DNA of 64,000 nucleotides. It comes from Planctomycetota bacterium (GTDB taxonomy: Bacteria > Planctomycetota > JACQVV01 > JASMLP01). The notes below the pieces were generated by a model. That model made no database searches. It had not been told where the DNA came from and saw only the letters and a list, made by a program, of their open reading frames with translations. The DNA lies in NCBI GenBank assembly GCA_030748635.1, contig JASMLP010000001.1:77986-141985 (forward strand), in the 5' to 3' direction. The position numbers were made by a program, and so were the translations under genes. This document shows positions 20,106 to 29,214 of this stretch, one piece after another; the first letter of the stretch is position 1, and every line of letters begins with the position of its first letter.

Positions 20106-22706
20106 ATGCGCCTTTTCGCACTATTCAACATCCTTTTGCTGGCCACGCTCAGCACCGAATCGAACACCCAGGAAACCCAAAAAACTCCTGAAAATTCTTC
20201 GAATCCAGCGATCCGACTCCAGATCAAGCCCACCCGAATCCAGCTAGATCCAGGAGAATCGATCCTTCTTTTTCCCCAACTGCTATCCGGAAAAACCGCT
20301 CTACCGACCTGGCCGGACGAATTCGTGTACAACATTTCTGGCGGTTCCCTTCAAGGACATCGCTACGTCGCGCCCGACCACCCCGGTCGCTTCCTGATCA
20401 CCATCGGACACCCCCGAGTTCCCGATCTGCTCGTCCGAGTCGAAGTGGATATTCCTCTTCCATTCACCCCACGAGAGGTCCAAATCGAACCGGAAAATCA
20501 GACTCCGCACCCAGGACAATCGATCCTCTGCCGTCTTCTCGCCTACCCCCCCGAAGGGAAACCGATGGAAGTTCCCGCGATCTGGTCAATCGAAGGGCCT
20601 GGATCCATCGACCCCGCGACAGGAATCTATCAAACTCCTGAAAACCACGCCCAATCCCAAGTGACTCTGGTCGCTCACGGACCCGGAGACATCCGGGCCA
20701 CAGACACTCTTTCCATTACCCAAAAAATCTCCTCGCTCCAGAAACTAATCATCCAGCCCCAGAACGTCCGTGCCGAACCGGGAACCCGAATCGTCTTCCG
20801 GGCGACTCTGTTCGTGAACAACCGACCGCAAACATTCGAGCCCTGGAAACTTTCCTGGCAAGCGGACCGAGGGACTTTCGACGGCACAAGTTTCCTGGTT
20901 CCTGAGGGCGAGGGGTTGATTCCCATTCGCGCCACACTCCACTCCACCCTCCACGCCCAGTCGACCGTCGAAGTCATCGCCCCTCCCCGCACACCAACCC
21001 GCATTGTGATCACCCCGGCAACGACACAAATCGAAACGGGAAAAACCCTGTCGTTTCATGCTCAAGTCCTGGACCAGAACGATCAACCGATGAAAACCCC
21101 CCTTACTTGGTCGTCCGAGGGAGGACAGATCGATGACACCGGACGCTTCACTGCCGGCACCCAGACGGGCCAGACATTTCGCATTCGGGCTCGTGTTCAA
21201 GGTGGAAAGATAGAGGGATTCGCCCGGATCGAAATTATTCCTGAACCGAAGTGGACGGTTCACATCCAGCCCTCCGCCAAAACAGTTCGGGTTGGATCCA
21301 GCACTCCACTCACGGCCTGGGTGGAGAAAGATGGAGTCCGGGAAAAATCCTCGCCCACCGATTTCCATTTCGAACAAGAAGGTAAACAACTTCCGGGCGA
21401 TCGGTTCATCGCTCCGGCAACCCCTGGCGCCTACCAGGTTGAGGCTGTCCACCCACGTGGACGCGCCCGAGCCTCGTTTCACGTGATCCCCATTTCCAAG
21501 CCGCCCCTCAAATGGCGCCTCGAGATCCTTCCCTCAACCATCAAGGTCCACCCTGGTCAGATCGTTCCGTTCAAAGTGCGCCTCCTGGAAGGCGAACGCG
21601 AAGTTACCCTCAATCCCTCTCAGCTCGAGTTTCACGCCGACTCCGGCACCTTCTCGGGATCCAGGTACCACGCTCCAAAGACGACCGGAGTCGACCGCGT
21701 AATCATCCGCCACCCCAAAGCTCGAGGGGAAGCCCGAATCCTGATCGTGTCAGCCGCCCATACCCCCCCCCAAAAAACCACGCCGACATGGGAACTCGAA
21801 GTTCGTCCCACCGCCCCCGTCCTGTCTCCGGGGGGAAGTGTTCAGATAGAAACCCGGCTCTTCCATCGAGGCGAACCCGCCACTCTCTGGCCCTGGGATA
21901 TCCAGTTCGAGCCCCTTGATGGCGGCTCTTTCGCCGGCTCCCGATTCACCCCTCCCTCTCGTCCCGGACAGTACCGGGTCCGTGTCAAGCACCCTCGAAC
22001 CAACCGATTGATCACGGTCACCGTTCAAGGCTCGCCGGCCACTCAACTGACCCTGGTGCCGAAATCGTTACAACTCGAACCGGGTGAAAGTGTGCGGTTC
22101 CATCCTCGGCTGAAGGACAAGAAGGGGCAGTCGATCGATGGTCGATATACGTGGTCTGTTTCCAAAGGGGCGGGGCACATCGACCACGATGGAACTTTCA
22201 CCGCCAGCCAGACAACCGGCCGTCACACCGTCAGCGTACAGGAGGTACACTCTCGCCTCCAAGCCCACGCCACAGTGGATATTGTGGTCGCCGATTCAGC
22301 ACTCTTCCGAAGTCGGGGCCAAACATGGGGCGAGCACCTGCGCCTCGGGACCCGCTCGAAAGAAGATCTGACCCTGGAAATGATCGCCTCGCTCTTCTTT
22401 CGCGATCAACAGGCAATCGACTCGTTCCGAGCCGGTTTCCTAGAAGCGTATCGAGCCCCAGACTCTCACTCTCTATTCGAGTCTTGCTGGCGCAATGTCC
22501 TCCTGGAATATGGACGCAACCACGGAGGAGCCTTATTACGCCGGGAATGCAACGAGGAAGAGGTGATCCGCTTCCTTCGAAATTGCGTACTCCGCTTCAA
22601 AGGCGGTGAACTGGACTCCTTCCGAGAGGGGTTTGCTATCGGATTCGGCCCCAATGGAGCTTCCGTACTCGAAGCCCTCCTTGCTCGCGCCCGTCGCTCT
22701 CGATAG
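20106..22706 (+). CDS. Exported Ig-like (BIG2-type) repeat protein
   Basis: This 866-residue protein begins with a signal peptide (MRLFALFNILLLATLS). It then carries about eight to ten tandem beta-sandwich repeats of roughly 85-95 residues. Each repeat opens with a strand such as IQPQNVRAEPGTRIVF and closes with a GxFTAxxxxGxxxIxA pattern, as in bacterial Ig-like group 2 domains. A distinct helical C-terminal region of about 130 residues (from SRGQTWGEHLRLG) has no Ig character and contains two related FREGF/FRAGF helices. It is probably a surface or periplasmic structural or adhesion protein. An in-frame C9A6 run lies at 21763-21777. The family is clear but the specific function is not. Confidence 0.75.
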   Translation: MRLFALFNILLLATLSTESNTQETQKTPENSSNPAIRLQIKPTRIQLDPGESILLFPQLLSGKTALPTWPDEFVYNISGGSLQGHRYVAPDHPGRFLITIGHPRVPDLLVRVEVDIPLPFTPREVQIEPENQTPHPGQSILCRLLAYPPEGKPMEVPAIWSIEGPGSIDPATGIYQTPENHAQSQVTLVAHGPGDIRATDTLSITQKISSLQKLIIQPQNVRAEPGTRIVFRATLFVNNRPQTFEPWKLSWQADRGTFDGTSFLVPEGEGLIPIRATLHSTLHAQSTVEVIAPPRTPTRIVITPATTQIETGKTLSFHAQVLDQNDQPMKTPLTWSSEGGQIDDTGRFTAGTQTGQTFRIRARVQGGKIEGFARIEIIPEPKWTVHIQPSAKTVRVGSSTPLTAWVEKDGVREKSSPTDFHFEQEGKQLPGDRFIAPATPGAYQVEAVHPRGRARASFHVIPISKPPLKWRLEILPSTIKVHPGQIVPFKVRLLEGEREVTLNPSQLEFHADSGTFSGSRYHAPKTTGVDRVIIRHPKARGEARILIVSAAHTPPQKTTPTWELEVRPTAPVLSPGGSVQIETRLFHRGEPATLWPWDIQFEPLDGGSFAGSRFTPPSRPGQYRVRVKHPRTNRLITVTVQGSPATQLTLVPKSLQLEPGESVRFHPRLKDKKGQSIDGRYTWSVSKGAGHIDHDGTFTASQTTGRHTVSVQEVHSRLQAHATVDIVVADSALFRSRGQTWGEHLRLGTRSKEDLTLEMIASLFFRDQQAIDSFRAGFLEAYRAPDSHSLFESCWRNVLLEYGRNHGGALLRRECNEEEVIRFLRNCVLRFKGGELDSFREGFAIGFGPNGASVLEALLARARRSR

Positions 22707-22737
22707 GGCCCACCCGAAAACAGCTCGAATCTCGAAA

Positions 22738-23754
22738 CTAATCTTCTAGCAAGAGTGTCGCGAGTTCATTTCTGAGGGCCCGAGGACTTTCGAAAAGTAC
22801 TCGCGCAGCCTGTGCGTCCCGATAATGACGCTCGACATCGTACTCCTCGCAATATCCATAGCCGCCAAAGATCTGCACCGCGCGATCGGTCACCTTCTGC
22901 GCGATTTTTCCGGCAGCCAGACGAGCCTGAAGAACTCTCCGAGACACCGAGGGGCCCCCGCCCGCGGCCATTTCGCGGGCCACATCGAAAAGAAGAGCCC
23001 GCACGCTAGCCAGCGAAGAGGACGACTCGGAAAGGTAGATCCGAATTCCACCAAAAGAGCCGATCGACTGGCCGAACTGAAAACGTTCTCTCGCCTGCTG
23101 GAGAGCCCGCCGCAAAGCGGAATCGGCGAGGCCACAAAGCAGGGCCGCATGACCCAGTCTTGGAAGATCGCGCGACACGGTCTTCCAGAGTTCTCCTGAC
23201 CCGAACCCCGAAATGCGCACGTCGCAAAGCCCGGCTGCCCGCAACCCCAGAACCCGACCGGAATTTTCGATGGAGAAAGGGGTCTGAGAATCCACGAGAC
23301 GTACCTCCTCCTCTCCAACCACGACCACCAAGGGACAGTCCGTAATCACGGGAACCGCAGAGACACACACCTCTCCGTTTCCCTCGACTCCAGGAGGAAC
23401 CACTGCCACCGAAGCCAATCGCTCTCCGGTAGCCAGAGCCTCCGCCATGGAGGAATCGTTGGCTGCGGCCGGCGCGGCTGCCCAGGCCACATGTCCCAAA
23501 AACACCGCGGCCGTGGAAGGACAGACACGCGCCAATTCCTCCACCGCCAGGACAAATGCCACCGGGCCGGCATCGAAGCCCCCCACAGACTCCGGAGAAA
23601 GAAGACCGCACAGCCCCAATTCAGCCAGATCTCCAAAAATCGTCCCCAACCAACCTGGACTTCCTCCCGTGCCGCGCACACGCGGCTCGAGTTCTTTCGA
23701 GGCGAACTCGGCCACCGTACTACGAATCATCACCTCTTCGTCGCTGAAACCCAT
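22738..23754 (-). CDS. Acyl-CoA dehydrogenase family protein, reduced middle domain
   Basis: This is a flavoprotein of the acyl-CoA dehydrogenase fold. The N-terminal helical domain (FSDEEVMIRSTVAEFASKEL) and the C-terminal domain (RERFQFGQSIGSFGGIR, IFGGYGYCEEYDVERHYRDA) are well conserved. A Glu in VLFESPRALRNE sits where the catalytic base of medium-chain enzymes lies. The middle beta domain is shortened and lacks the usual TEPxAGSD flavin-loop motif. The protein has 338 residues against about 380 for the family. GGAGG lies 7 nt before the ATG at 23754; a GTG one codon earlier is possible. Both catalysis and substrate are uncertain because of the reduced middle domain. Confidence 0.85.
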   Translation of the reverse strand: MGFSDEEVMIRSTVAEFASKELEPRVRGTGGSPGWLGTIFGDLAELGLCGLLSPESVGGFDAGPVAFVLAVEELARVCPSTAAVFLGHVAWAAAPAAANDSSMAEALATGERLASVAVVPPGVEGNGEVCVSAVPVITDCPLVVVVGEEEVRLVDSQTPFSIENSGRVLGLRAAGLCDVRISGFGSGELWKTVSRDLPRLGHAALLCGLADSALRRALQQARERFQFGQSIGSFGGIRIYLSESSSSLASVRALLFDVAREMAAGGGPSVSRRVLQARLAAGKIAQKVTDRAVQIFGGYGYCEEYDVERHYRDAQAARVLFESPRALRNELATLLLED

Positions 23755-24005
23755 CACTTCGCCTCCAACAAATACTACCGGTCCGGCCGAATTGTAACCC
23801 TCCCAAGAAGCTCATCCAACCGCCAAGAACTCAGCTTGTGAATCGCTTTCTATTCAACGAACCGGAAAGCGGTCACATCCAGCTTCCGGTCCCAGAAAAT
23901 ACTCAGGATCCGTTCAGGAGTTGGATCATAAAGAGTCGGGTGGAGTCAAACGACACGGGCCGCAACTTCGTTCAGATCGAAGAGGGGGGAATTCGCTCTT
24001 TTCCC

Positions 24006-24524
24006 TCAGATCAGCTCTTCGAATCGAGCCAGAAAAACGGCTTTGGCTTCATCCATCGCCCAGGGCACGATCACTTCCTCCAGCGGCTCCACCTCCAGTC
24101 CCCAGGGAACGGGTGGGGCCACGAGAAGATCTCGGGCCTCGGTGACCAGAAGCGCGGTATCCGCAGCATCCACCTCCATCGGGATGGGCCAGCGAAGTCC
24201 ATACCGCCGAGCCACGACCTTCAGCAACTGATTCTCCAGGTCTCTGTAGACCCCGATCTGATCCTTGATCGGGCGCGGCAGATCGGTCAAATAAGCCTCA
24301 CCCGCATCGTGAAGAAGTCCCCACAGAGCGTGAGTTTCTGAAACCGCCCGGGAAACCCGCACCGCGTGCTCCGCAACAGAGTAGAAATCCCGGCAGTGCC
24401 CGTTGAATCGGCACTGCCGACTCAGCGAGTGGGCAATATCTTCGATATCCAGATCGTCCTCTCGTGGATCGAGCGGGAAAAATTGCCTGCCCGTATAGGT
24501 CTGAATCCACTGCACGACAATCAC
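24006..24524 (-). CDS. HD-domain phosphohydrolase (YfbR-like)
   Basis: This 172-residue metal-dependent hydrolase of the HD superfamily has H53 in SVAEHAVRVS, the H72-D73 pair in LLHDAGEAYLTDLP and a later Asp in EVDAADTALL. This spacing resembles YfbR-like 5'-deoxynucleotidases and phage-type HD hydrolases, so a nucleotide substrate is likely but not shown. The GTG start overlaps the TGA stop of the upstream epimerase as GTGA, which predicts translational coupling. The 251 bp between its end and the acyl-CoA dehydrogenase hold no convincing gene. Confidence 0.85.
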   Translation of the reverse strand: MIVVQWIQTYTGRQFFPLDPREDDLDIEDIAHSLSRQCRFNGHCRDFYSVAEHAVRVSRAVSETHALWGLLHDAGEAYLTDLPRPIKDQIGVYRDLENQLLKVVARRYGLRWPIPMEVDAADTALLVTEARDLLVAPPVPWGLEVEPLEEVIVPWAMDEAKAVFLARFEELI

Positions 24525-25657
24525 CCCTTTACCAGAAAAGATTCTTCGAGATATCGGCGAACGGTTTGAAGTCCCTCCTCATATCCGACCTCGACCGAAT
24601 GGCCCAACTCTTCACGCACTCGGTCGCTGGAAATCCGATGATGAGATCCCACCAAATTGAGCGCTTCCCGAGTCACAGGAGGTCGATCGGAAAGACGAAG
24701 TCGATTCCACGCACATTCACAAAGACACGCCGATATCCGGGCGATAAAGCGAGGGATATTCCTAGGCCTAGGGGCTTCGAGAATCGAGGCGAGATCGCCA
24801 AAATACCGCTTCCAGGTAATATCCAGCGTGTCGCAAGCGTTGTAGGTGCGACCCCTTGCCTGAGGGAGAAAAGCGGCGCGCAAAAAGATATCGACCACGT
24901 TTTGAACGTGAGCCAACCCCGCATTCTGTTCGCCCCCTCCTACCAGCGCGGGGTAACCCCGAAGAAGTTGCTCGGAAACCTTGTCCACCCACGGCACACT
25001 CCCTGGGCCGTAGACATTACTCGGCCGGACGATCGTCAAAACGAGCCCTTCGGTTTCCTCCAGGTGACGAGCGACCTGTTCTTGCATCTGTTTCGAACGG
25101 GTATAGATCCCCGGCGCTCGACCGTGCGGAGTTTCTTCGTCACAAACCTCTCTTCCCACCCGATCCCCATACACGACAATACTCGAGGAGAGAACTGCCC
25201 GAATCGATTCCCTGGCCGCGATCCCCAGTACATTTTCTGTCCCTTCCACGGTCACCCGACGATAACTCGACGGTTCCCCCCAATCTCCAACCATCGCCGC
25301 CAGATGAATGACCGTATCAATCCCCCGAAGGGACTCTTCCACCTCCGAGCGGTTGGTGATGTCTCCCACGAACACCTCCACCTTCTCTCCCCAGCTCGGA
25401 GGGATCGGGTCGCCCGGTAAAACCAACGCCCTGGTTACGCATCCCAACTCCACTAATCGAGTGACTAGGGGACGTCCAATAAAACCGGTTGCCCCGGTAA
25501 CCAAAACCGATCCAGAGCAGGAGAAAGAGACGTTTGCTTCCGATGAGCTCGAAGACGAAGAGATCACGATAAATGTTTCACCATGGTACCTGATGCCCAC
25601 CGGAATCGAAGCGAATAGATCGACAGCCCCAACCCCCCGGATTACAATTTGACGCAT
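24521..25657 (-). CDS. NAD(P)-dependent sugar epimerase / extended SDR
   Basis: This protein has the extended SDR fold, with GATGFIGRPLV as the nucleotide-binding motif and SSSIVVYGD as the Ser segment. The catalytic Tyr/Lys pair is in YTRSKQMQE, followed by IVRPSNVYGPGS. The NAD motif starts only at residue about 54. The first 50 residues, including a run of seven Ser, are unlike other SDRs. The start is nevertheless supported by AGGAGG 5 nt before the ATG at 25657. A GTG at 25567 would remove most of the extension but has no good site. The ATG shares its CATG with the start of the divergent plus-strand gene. The HD hydrolase is coupled downstream. The substrate is unknown. Confidence 0.85.
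   Translation of the reverse strand: MRQIVIRGVGAVDLFASIPVGIRYHGETFIVISSSSSSSEANVSFSCSGSVLVTGATGFIGRPLVTRLVELGCVTRALVLPGDPIPPSWGEKVEVFVGDITNRSEVEESLRGIDTVIHLAAMVGDWGEPSSYRRVTVEGTENVLGIAARESIRAVLSSSIVVYGDRVGREVCDEETPHGRAPGIYTRSKQMQEQVARHLEETEGLVLTIVRPSNVYGPGSVPWVDKVSEQLLRGYPALVGGGEQNAGLAHVQNVVDIFLRAAFLPQARGRTYNACDTLDITWKRYFGDLASILEAPRPRNIPRFIARISACLCECAWNRLRLSDRPPVTREALNLVGSHHRISSDRVREELGHSVEVGYEEGLQTVRRYLEESFLVKG
25620..25648 (+). promoter_or_regulatory. Candidate promoter giving a leaderless MBL-fold mRNA
   Basis: TCGACA (25620-25625) and TACAAT (25643-25648) are spaced 17 bp apart, each one mismatch from consensus. The ATG follows 7 nt after the -10 box and no Shine-Dalgarno sequence is present. 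Transcription would start at or next to the start codon. The element also lies inside the first codons of the divergent epimerase. Confidence 0.5.
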
Positions 25658-26522
25658 GACATCCTCCTGGACGCACGGTCCGTTCGAGATTCACCTCCTG
25701 TCCGACGGCATCTTCCGCCTCGACGGGGGAGCCATGTTCGGAGTCGTTCCCAAAATCCTCTGGGAACGCTTCTATCCCTGTGACGAGAAAAATCGGATTC
25801 AGCTGGGCACAAACTCCCTTTTGATTCGATCGGATTCACAGACCGTCCTGGTCGAAGCCGGTATCGGAGAAAAGTGGAACCAGAAGTGGCTCGACATGCA
25901 CGCAGTGGAACGCGAAAACGGCCTCTTCGACAAACTCGAACATCTGGGGGTCGCTCCCCAGGAGATCGACACGGTCATTCTGACCCACCTCCACTACGAT
26001 CATTCCGGCTCATTGACGCGAGAACGGGAAGGAGAAATCGTTCCGGCATTCGAAAACGCCCGTCATATCGTTCAGAAAACCGAACTCGACATGGCGCTCT
26101 CCCCTCCGGCCCGGGTCGCTCCCAGCTACCTTCCCGAAAACCTCCAACCGGTCCAGGATGCCCATCTTTTCGACCCGGTCGACGGCCCCTCCGAAATCTT
26201 GCCGGGCTTAGAGGTCGTTCCGACTCCAGGTCACACACCCGGCCATCAGAGTCTCCTCCTTCGAGACGGGGATCGTACCCTCGCCTTCTGGGGCGATCTC
26301 TTCCCCACCCCCCAACATGTCCACCCCCCCTATGTGATGGCTTTCGATCTCGATCCAGCTCGAACCCTGGAAGAGAAGAAAAAGTGGCTCGCTCGAGCTA
26401 CGGATGAACAGTGGGACTGGATCTGGACTCACGCACCGACCCCGTTCATCGGACGGGTCGCGCTGGATGGCCGAAAACCGGTAATCGAATCCCGCTCGGG
26501 ATCGATCACCCCTGATTCTTAG
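25656..26522 (+). CDS. Metallo-beta-lactamase-fold hydrolase
   Basis: This 288-residue MBL-fold metalloenzyme has the zinc motif THLHYDHSG (H111, H113, D115, H116). A further His is in TPGHTPGHQ, and an Asp in FWGDLFPTPQHVHPP probably bridges the metals. The N-terminus (FEIHLLSDGIFRLDGGAMFG) matches the lactonase-like or quorum-quenching-like branch of the family, so the start at 25656 is well placed. The reaction is probably hydrolysis of an ester or lactone, but the substrate is not known. It is divergent from the epimerase with overlapping start codons, and convergent with the RsbW-like gene, leaving 8 bp. Confidence 0.9.
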   Translation: MTSSWTHGPFEIHLLSDGIFRLDGGAMFGVVPKILWERFYPCDEKNRIQLGTNSLLIRSDSQTVLVEAGIGEKWNQKWLDMHAVERENGLFDKLEHLGVAPQEIDTVILTHLHYDHSGSLTREREGEIVPAFENARHIVQKTELDMALSPPARVAPSYLPENLQPVQDAHLFDPVDGPSEILPGLEVVPTPGHTPGHQSLLLRDGDRTLAFWGDLFPTPQHVHPPYVMAFDLDPARTLEEKKKWLARATDEQWDWIWTHAPTPFIGRVALDGRKPVIESRSGSITPDS

Positions 26523-26530
26523 GAAAAGAG

Positions 26531-27052
26531 TCAGTTCGATTCCAGATCGGAATCCTTGTATTTGACGATTTCCAGGATATTTCCTCGTCCCAGGTGACGC
26601 ACGTCGTCGGCCATCTGACGAATCATGTAAAGACCTCGACCAAAAGAAAGCATGTGCCGCTCCTCATCGGTCGGATTGGCGATCCCTTCCGGATCAAATC
26701 CGCGCCCCTCGTCTTCGATTCGCAGGCGAATTTTCTCCTCATCGACCTCGTAGTCGAGAATGACCTGACGCTGATTGAAATCCGGATCGTTCCGTCGCCT
26801 CTCCACCAGCCCAGGATCGGCCAGAAGACCCTCGCTCGTCAATTCGTAGTTGCCGTGCAAAATCGCGTTCGCCAGCGCTTCGCCCAGGATGGTACGAACA
26901 ACAAAACCGACATCGGAAGCGTAACCGAGTCCCTCCGCATAGGAACCGATATCCGCCGCGAAATCGCGACCGACGGTGGCGTCGGCGTGAAGGACCACGG
27001 TCCGCCGAAGCTTGTCCCTGCCCTTCCTCTCCTGATCCGTGTGTTCAGCCAC
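26531..27052 (-). CDS. Anti-sigma factor / serine-protein kinase ATPase (RsbW/SpoIIAB-like)
   Basis: This GHKL-type ATPase of 173 residues has the N box GEALANAILHGN, the G1 box EDEGRGFDP and the G2 box FGRGLYMIRQMAD. Relatives phosphorylate a STAS antagonist and sequester a sigma factor or other output protein. The GTG start has GGAG 8 nt upstream. An acidic, Arg-rich insertion of about 25 residues follows the N box (near NYELTSEG to NQRQ). A STAS partner candidate lies at 19621-19956, but no sigma factor gene is in the window. Confidence 0.88.
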   Translation of the reverse strand: MAEHTDQERKGRDKLRRTVVLHADATVGRDFAADIGSYAEGLGYASDVGFVVRTILGEALANAILHGNYELTSEGLLADPGLVERRRNDPDFNQRQVILDYEVDEEKIRLRIEDEGRGFDPEGIANPTDEERHMLSFGRGLYMIRQMADDVRHLGRGNILEIVKYKDSDLESN

Positions 27053-27165
27053 CCAAGCTACTCCAGAAAACGAGCCACTCGCTCAATCCAAGCTATACAT
27101 TATTCCTGACGTTCTCTGAAACGTCCATCCCAAGAACCGACCGACCCGAAGAATAAATCCATCAC

Positions 27166-29070
27166 CTATTTCTCACCCGGAACAGAAACCGGATCCGAGG
27201 GCTGATGCCGGGTTCCGTTAAGAAAAAAGCCCAGCCACGTATGACGAACCAGTAGCTGATAGCTCAGCAGCAAAAGCCCCGTCCCCACCCCACAAACCAG
27301 CGTAAACTTGAATATCGGCGACATCTCCCAATCCCGAACCCCCCACTGAGCCAGCATGATCAGAGGCAAATGAGCCACATAGAGCCAGTACGAGGAGTCG
27401 GACAGGTACCGAATGAGCTTGGACTCTCGGTTCAGCAAGGTACGAAACAACCCCATCAGCCCGAAGGTCATCATCCAGGCAAAAAGAACCTGAAACAGAC
27501 CGGAAACCGGGCGATAGAGTCCCGGACTCATCCAATTCTCACGAAAGCCCCAGATTCCCAGAGAACACTCCAGACCGACCGGAAAAACAAACAGCAAAGC
27601 CACGGGTAAGCTCAACCACCACCAGGCCCCGAGACGCCCAGCACCATCCTCACAGTGATAGTAGAGAGCCCCAAACCCGAAAAAGAGTCCGTAGTACAGG
27701 AAAATGTGGGGCATGAGGAAAAGACCGGTCGAGGTGTCGGGACCAAAACCGCCTGTGGGCCCCATGACCCACTGAGGCACCATGGTCAGAGGAAGTAACC
27801 ACACAAACCGAATCGGCGAAACCACCCACCACTCCGAAGCCACTCCCCAGGAAAAACGTTCGACCGCCCAGGCAACCACGACAAAAACAACAACCAGCCA
27901 GCAGAGAAACCAGAGGAACCAGAGGTGATGAAAAATCGATTCAGTCATTAACTTCGATGAACCGACCCACTCCCAGTATCGAGCCCGAACCCCTTTCCTG
28001 GCGCGGGTTTTTCGGTCGAATTTTTCCCGGTTTTGAATCTCCGACCTCTTTCCGGGCTTTTGAACTCCCAGAAGAGCGATTATGCGGAGGCGCCCTTTCT
28101 CGACAACCTCTCTCGTCACCGGAATCCGCAGAATTTTTGCGATATAACTCGTGATCTTCCAGTCCACACGTGCGCTATCGAACGGGGTTTCTCCTTTCCG
28201 GTTCTTCGCCAGAGGGTCCGCCCCGTTTTCGATCAACAATTCCGCGACTCTCTCCCGCCCAAGAAATGCGGCCCCATGCAAAGGAGTCGATCTCTCTTTG
28301 TTCCGAGAGTCCACCTCAGCTCCCGAAGCGATCAATAGCTCGACCACCCCCGATTGCCCCAGAAAAGCAGCCGAATGTAACGCGGTCCCCCCATCCCGAT
28401 TTCGAGCCCCGACATCTGCCCCTTTTCGGATCAGAAAACGAACCGCTTCTTCCTTGCCGAAAACCGAGGCCCAAGCCAGTGGCGTGATTCCCAGTTTCGG
28501 ATCCGGAGCATTCAGGTCCACATTTTCTTGCTCCGCCAACTGTCCAAGAAATTTGATGTTTCCCGACGCGGCAGCGCCCCAAAGATCCACCGCCTTTCGA
28601 GACTCCGAGGAGGATTCGAACTCACGACTCGCCGACCTCATCGCCAGAGCGCTGACCAGACTGACGGCGGGAGCCACGGTGAGAAGACCGGCCAGACAGG
28701 GAAGAAGGACTCTCTTGAAGCGATGAGATATCAGCGCCTTCAATCCACGTCGACGCCACAACATCGCCGTGAAAAATCCGCTCATCAAAAAAAATACCGG
28801 CATTCGGAAGCCGTGGACGACAAAGAAAAAGAGGCTGAACCCCTCGTGCTGCATCCGATCCTGAATAGGCCACGGAAAAGCCACAAAGGAGAGCGCCCCG
28901 TGCAGAGCGATCCCCAGAAACATGGCAAACGCGCGCAGAGCGTCCAGATCGTTACGGCGTGAAAATCCAGAAGAGACGATCGGCTCGGCCTTCAAAACAG
29001 TCCCCTTGCCTCCCCATTTCGTAGACAGGATCCCACTCCAGAAATTTTCACGGCTTTTCATCGTAAACAT
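27166..29070 (-). CDS. Acyltransferase-3 family membrane protein with inserted ankyrin repeats
   Basis: This is an OafA/OpgC-type integral membrane O-acyltransferase. The opening RRNDLDALRAFAMFLGIALHG carries the conserved Arg and His, and about ten hydrophobic segments follow. Between the third and fourth membrane segments is a soluble block of roughly 140 residues. It holds four ankyrin repeats, recognisable as GGTALHSAAFLGQ, STPLHGAAFLGR and GADPLAKNRKGETPF. A basic linker follows before the remaining helices. The frame is continuous, so this is a genuine fusion. The start is uncertain among TTG 29094, ATG 29070 and ATG 29061; I use 29070. The acyl acceptor is probably a periplasmic glycan. 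Confidence 0.85.
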   Translation of the reverse strand: MFTMKSRENFWSGILSTKWGGKGTVLKAEPIVSSGFSRRNDLDALRAFAMFLGIALHGALSFVAFPWPIQDRMQHEGFSLFFFVVHGFRMPVFFLMSGFFTAMLWRRRGLKALISHRFKRVLLPCLAGLLTVAPAVSLVSALAMRSASREFESSSESRKAVDLWGAAASGNIKFLGQLAEQENVDLNAPDPKLGITPLAWASVFGKEEAVRFLIRKGADVGARNRDGGTALHSAAFLGQSGVVELLIASGAEVDSRNKERSTPLHGAAFLGRERVAELLIENGADPLAKNRKGETPFDSARVDWKITSYIAKILRIPVTREVVEKGRLRIIALLGVQKPGKRSEIQNREKFDRKTRARKGVRARYWEWVGSSKLMTESIFHHLWFLWFLCWLVVVFVVVAWAVERFSWGVASEWWVVSPIRFVWLLPLTMVPQWVMGPTGGFGPDTSTGLFLMPHIFLYYGLFFGFGALYYHCEDGAGRLGAWWWLSLPVALLFVFPVGLECSLGIWGFRENWMSPGLYRPVSGLFQVLFAWMMTFGLMGLFRTLLNRESKLIRYLSDSSYWLYVAHLPLIMLAQWGVRDWEMSPIFKFTLVCGVGTGLLLLSYQLLVRHTWLGFFLNGTRHQPSDPVSVPGEK

Positions 29071-29214
29071 GAATTTTCGAATCCCATCTGTCAAGCCCGG
29101 AAGACACCGACCGGAACGGGTCGAAATCGACCAGATCCGCCTCCGACAAACTCACTCAACTGGAAACCGAGTCCCTTTTCCAATCCCCTGGAAACGAGTA
29201 CCGTTTGCGAAGAC

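Noticed and set aside
23838-24341. Plus-strand 167-residue open frame between the acyl-CoA dehydrogenase and HD genes
   Set aside because: The first third is in a true gap, but the rest is antisense to the HD hydrolase. No ribosome-binding site or domain is visible.
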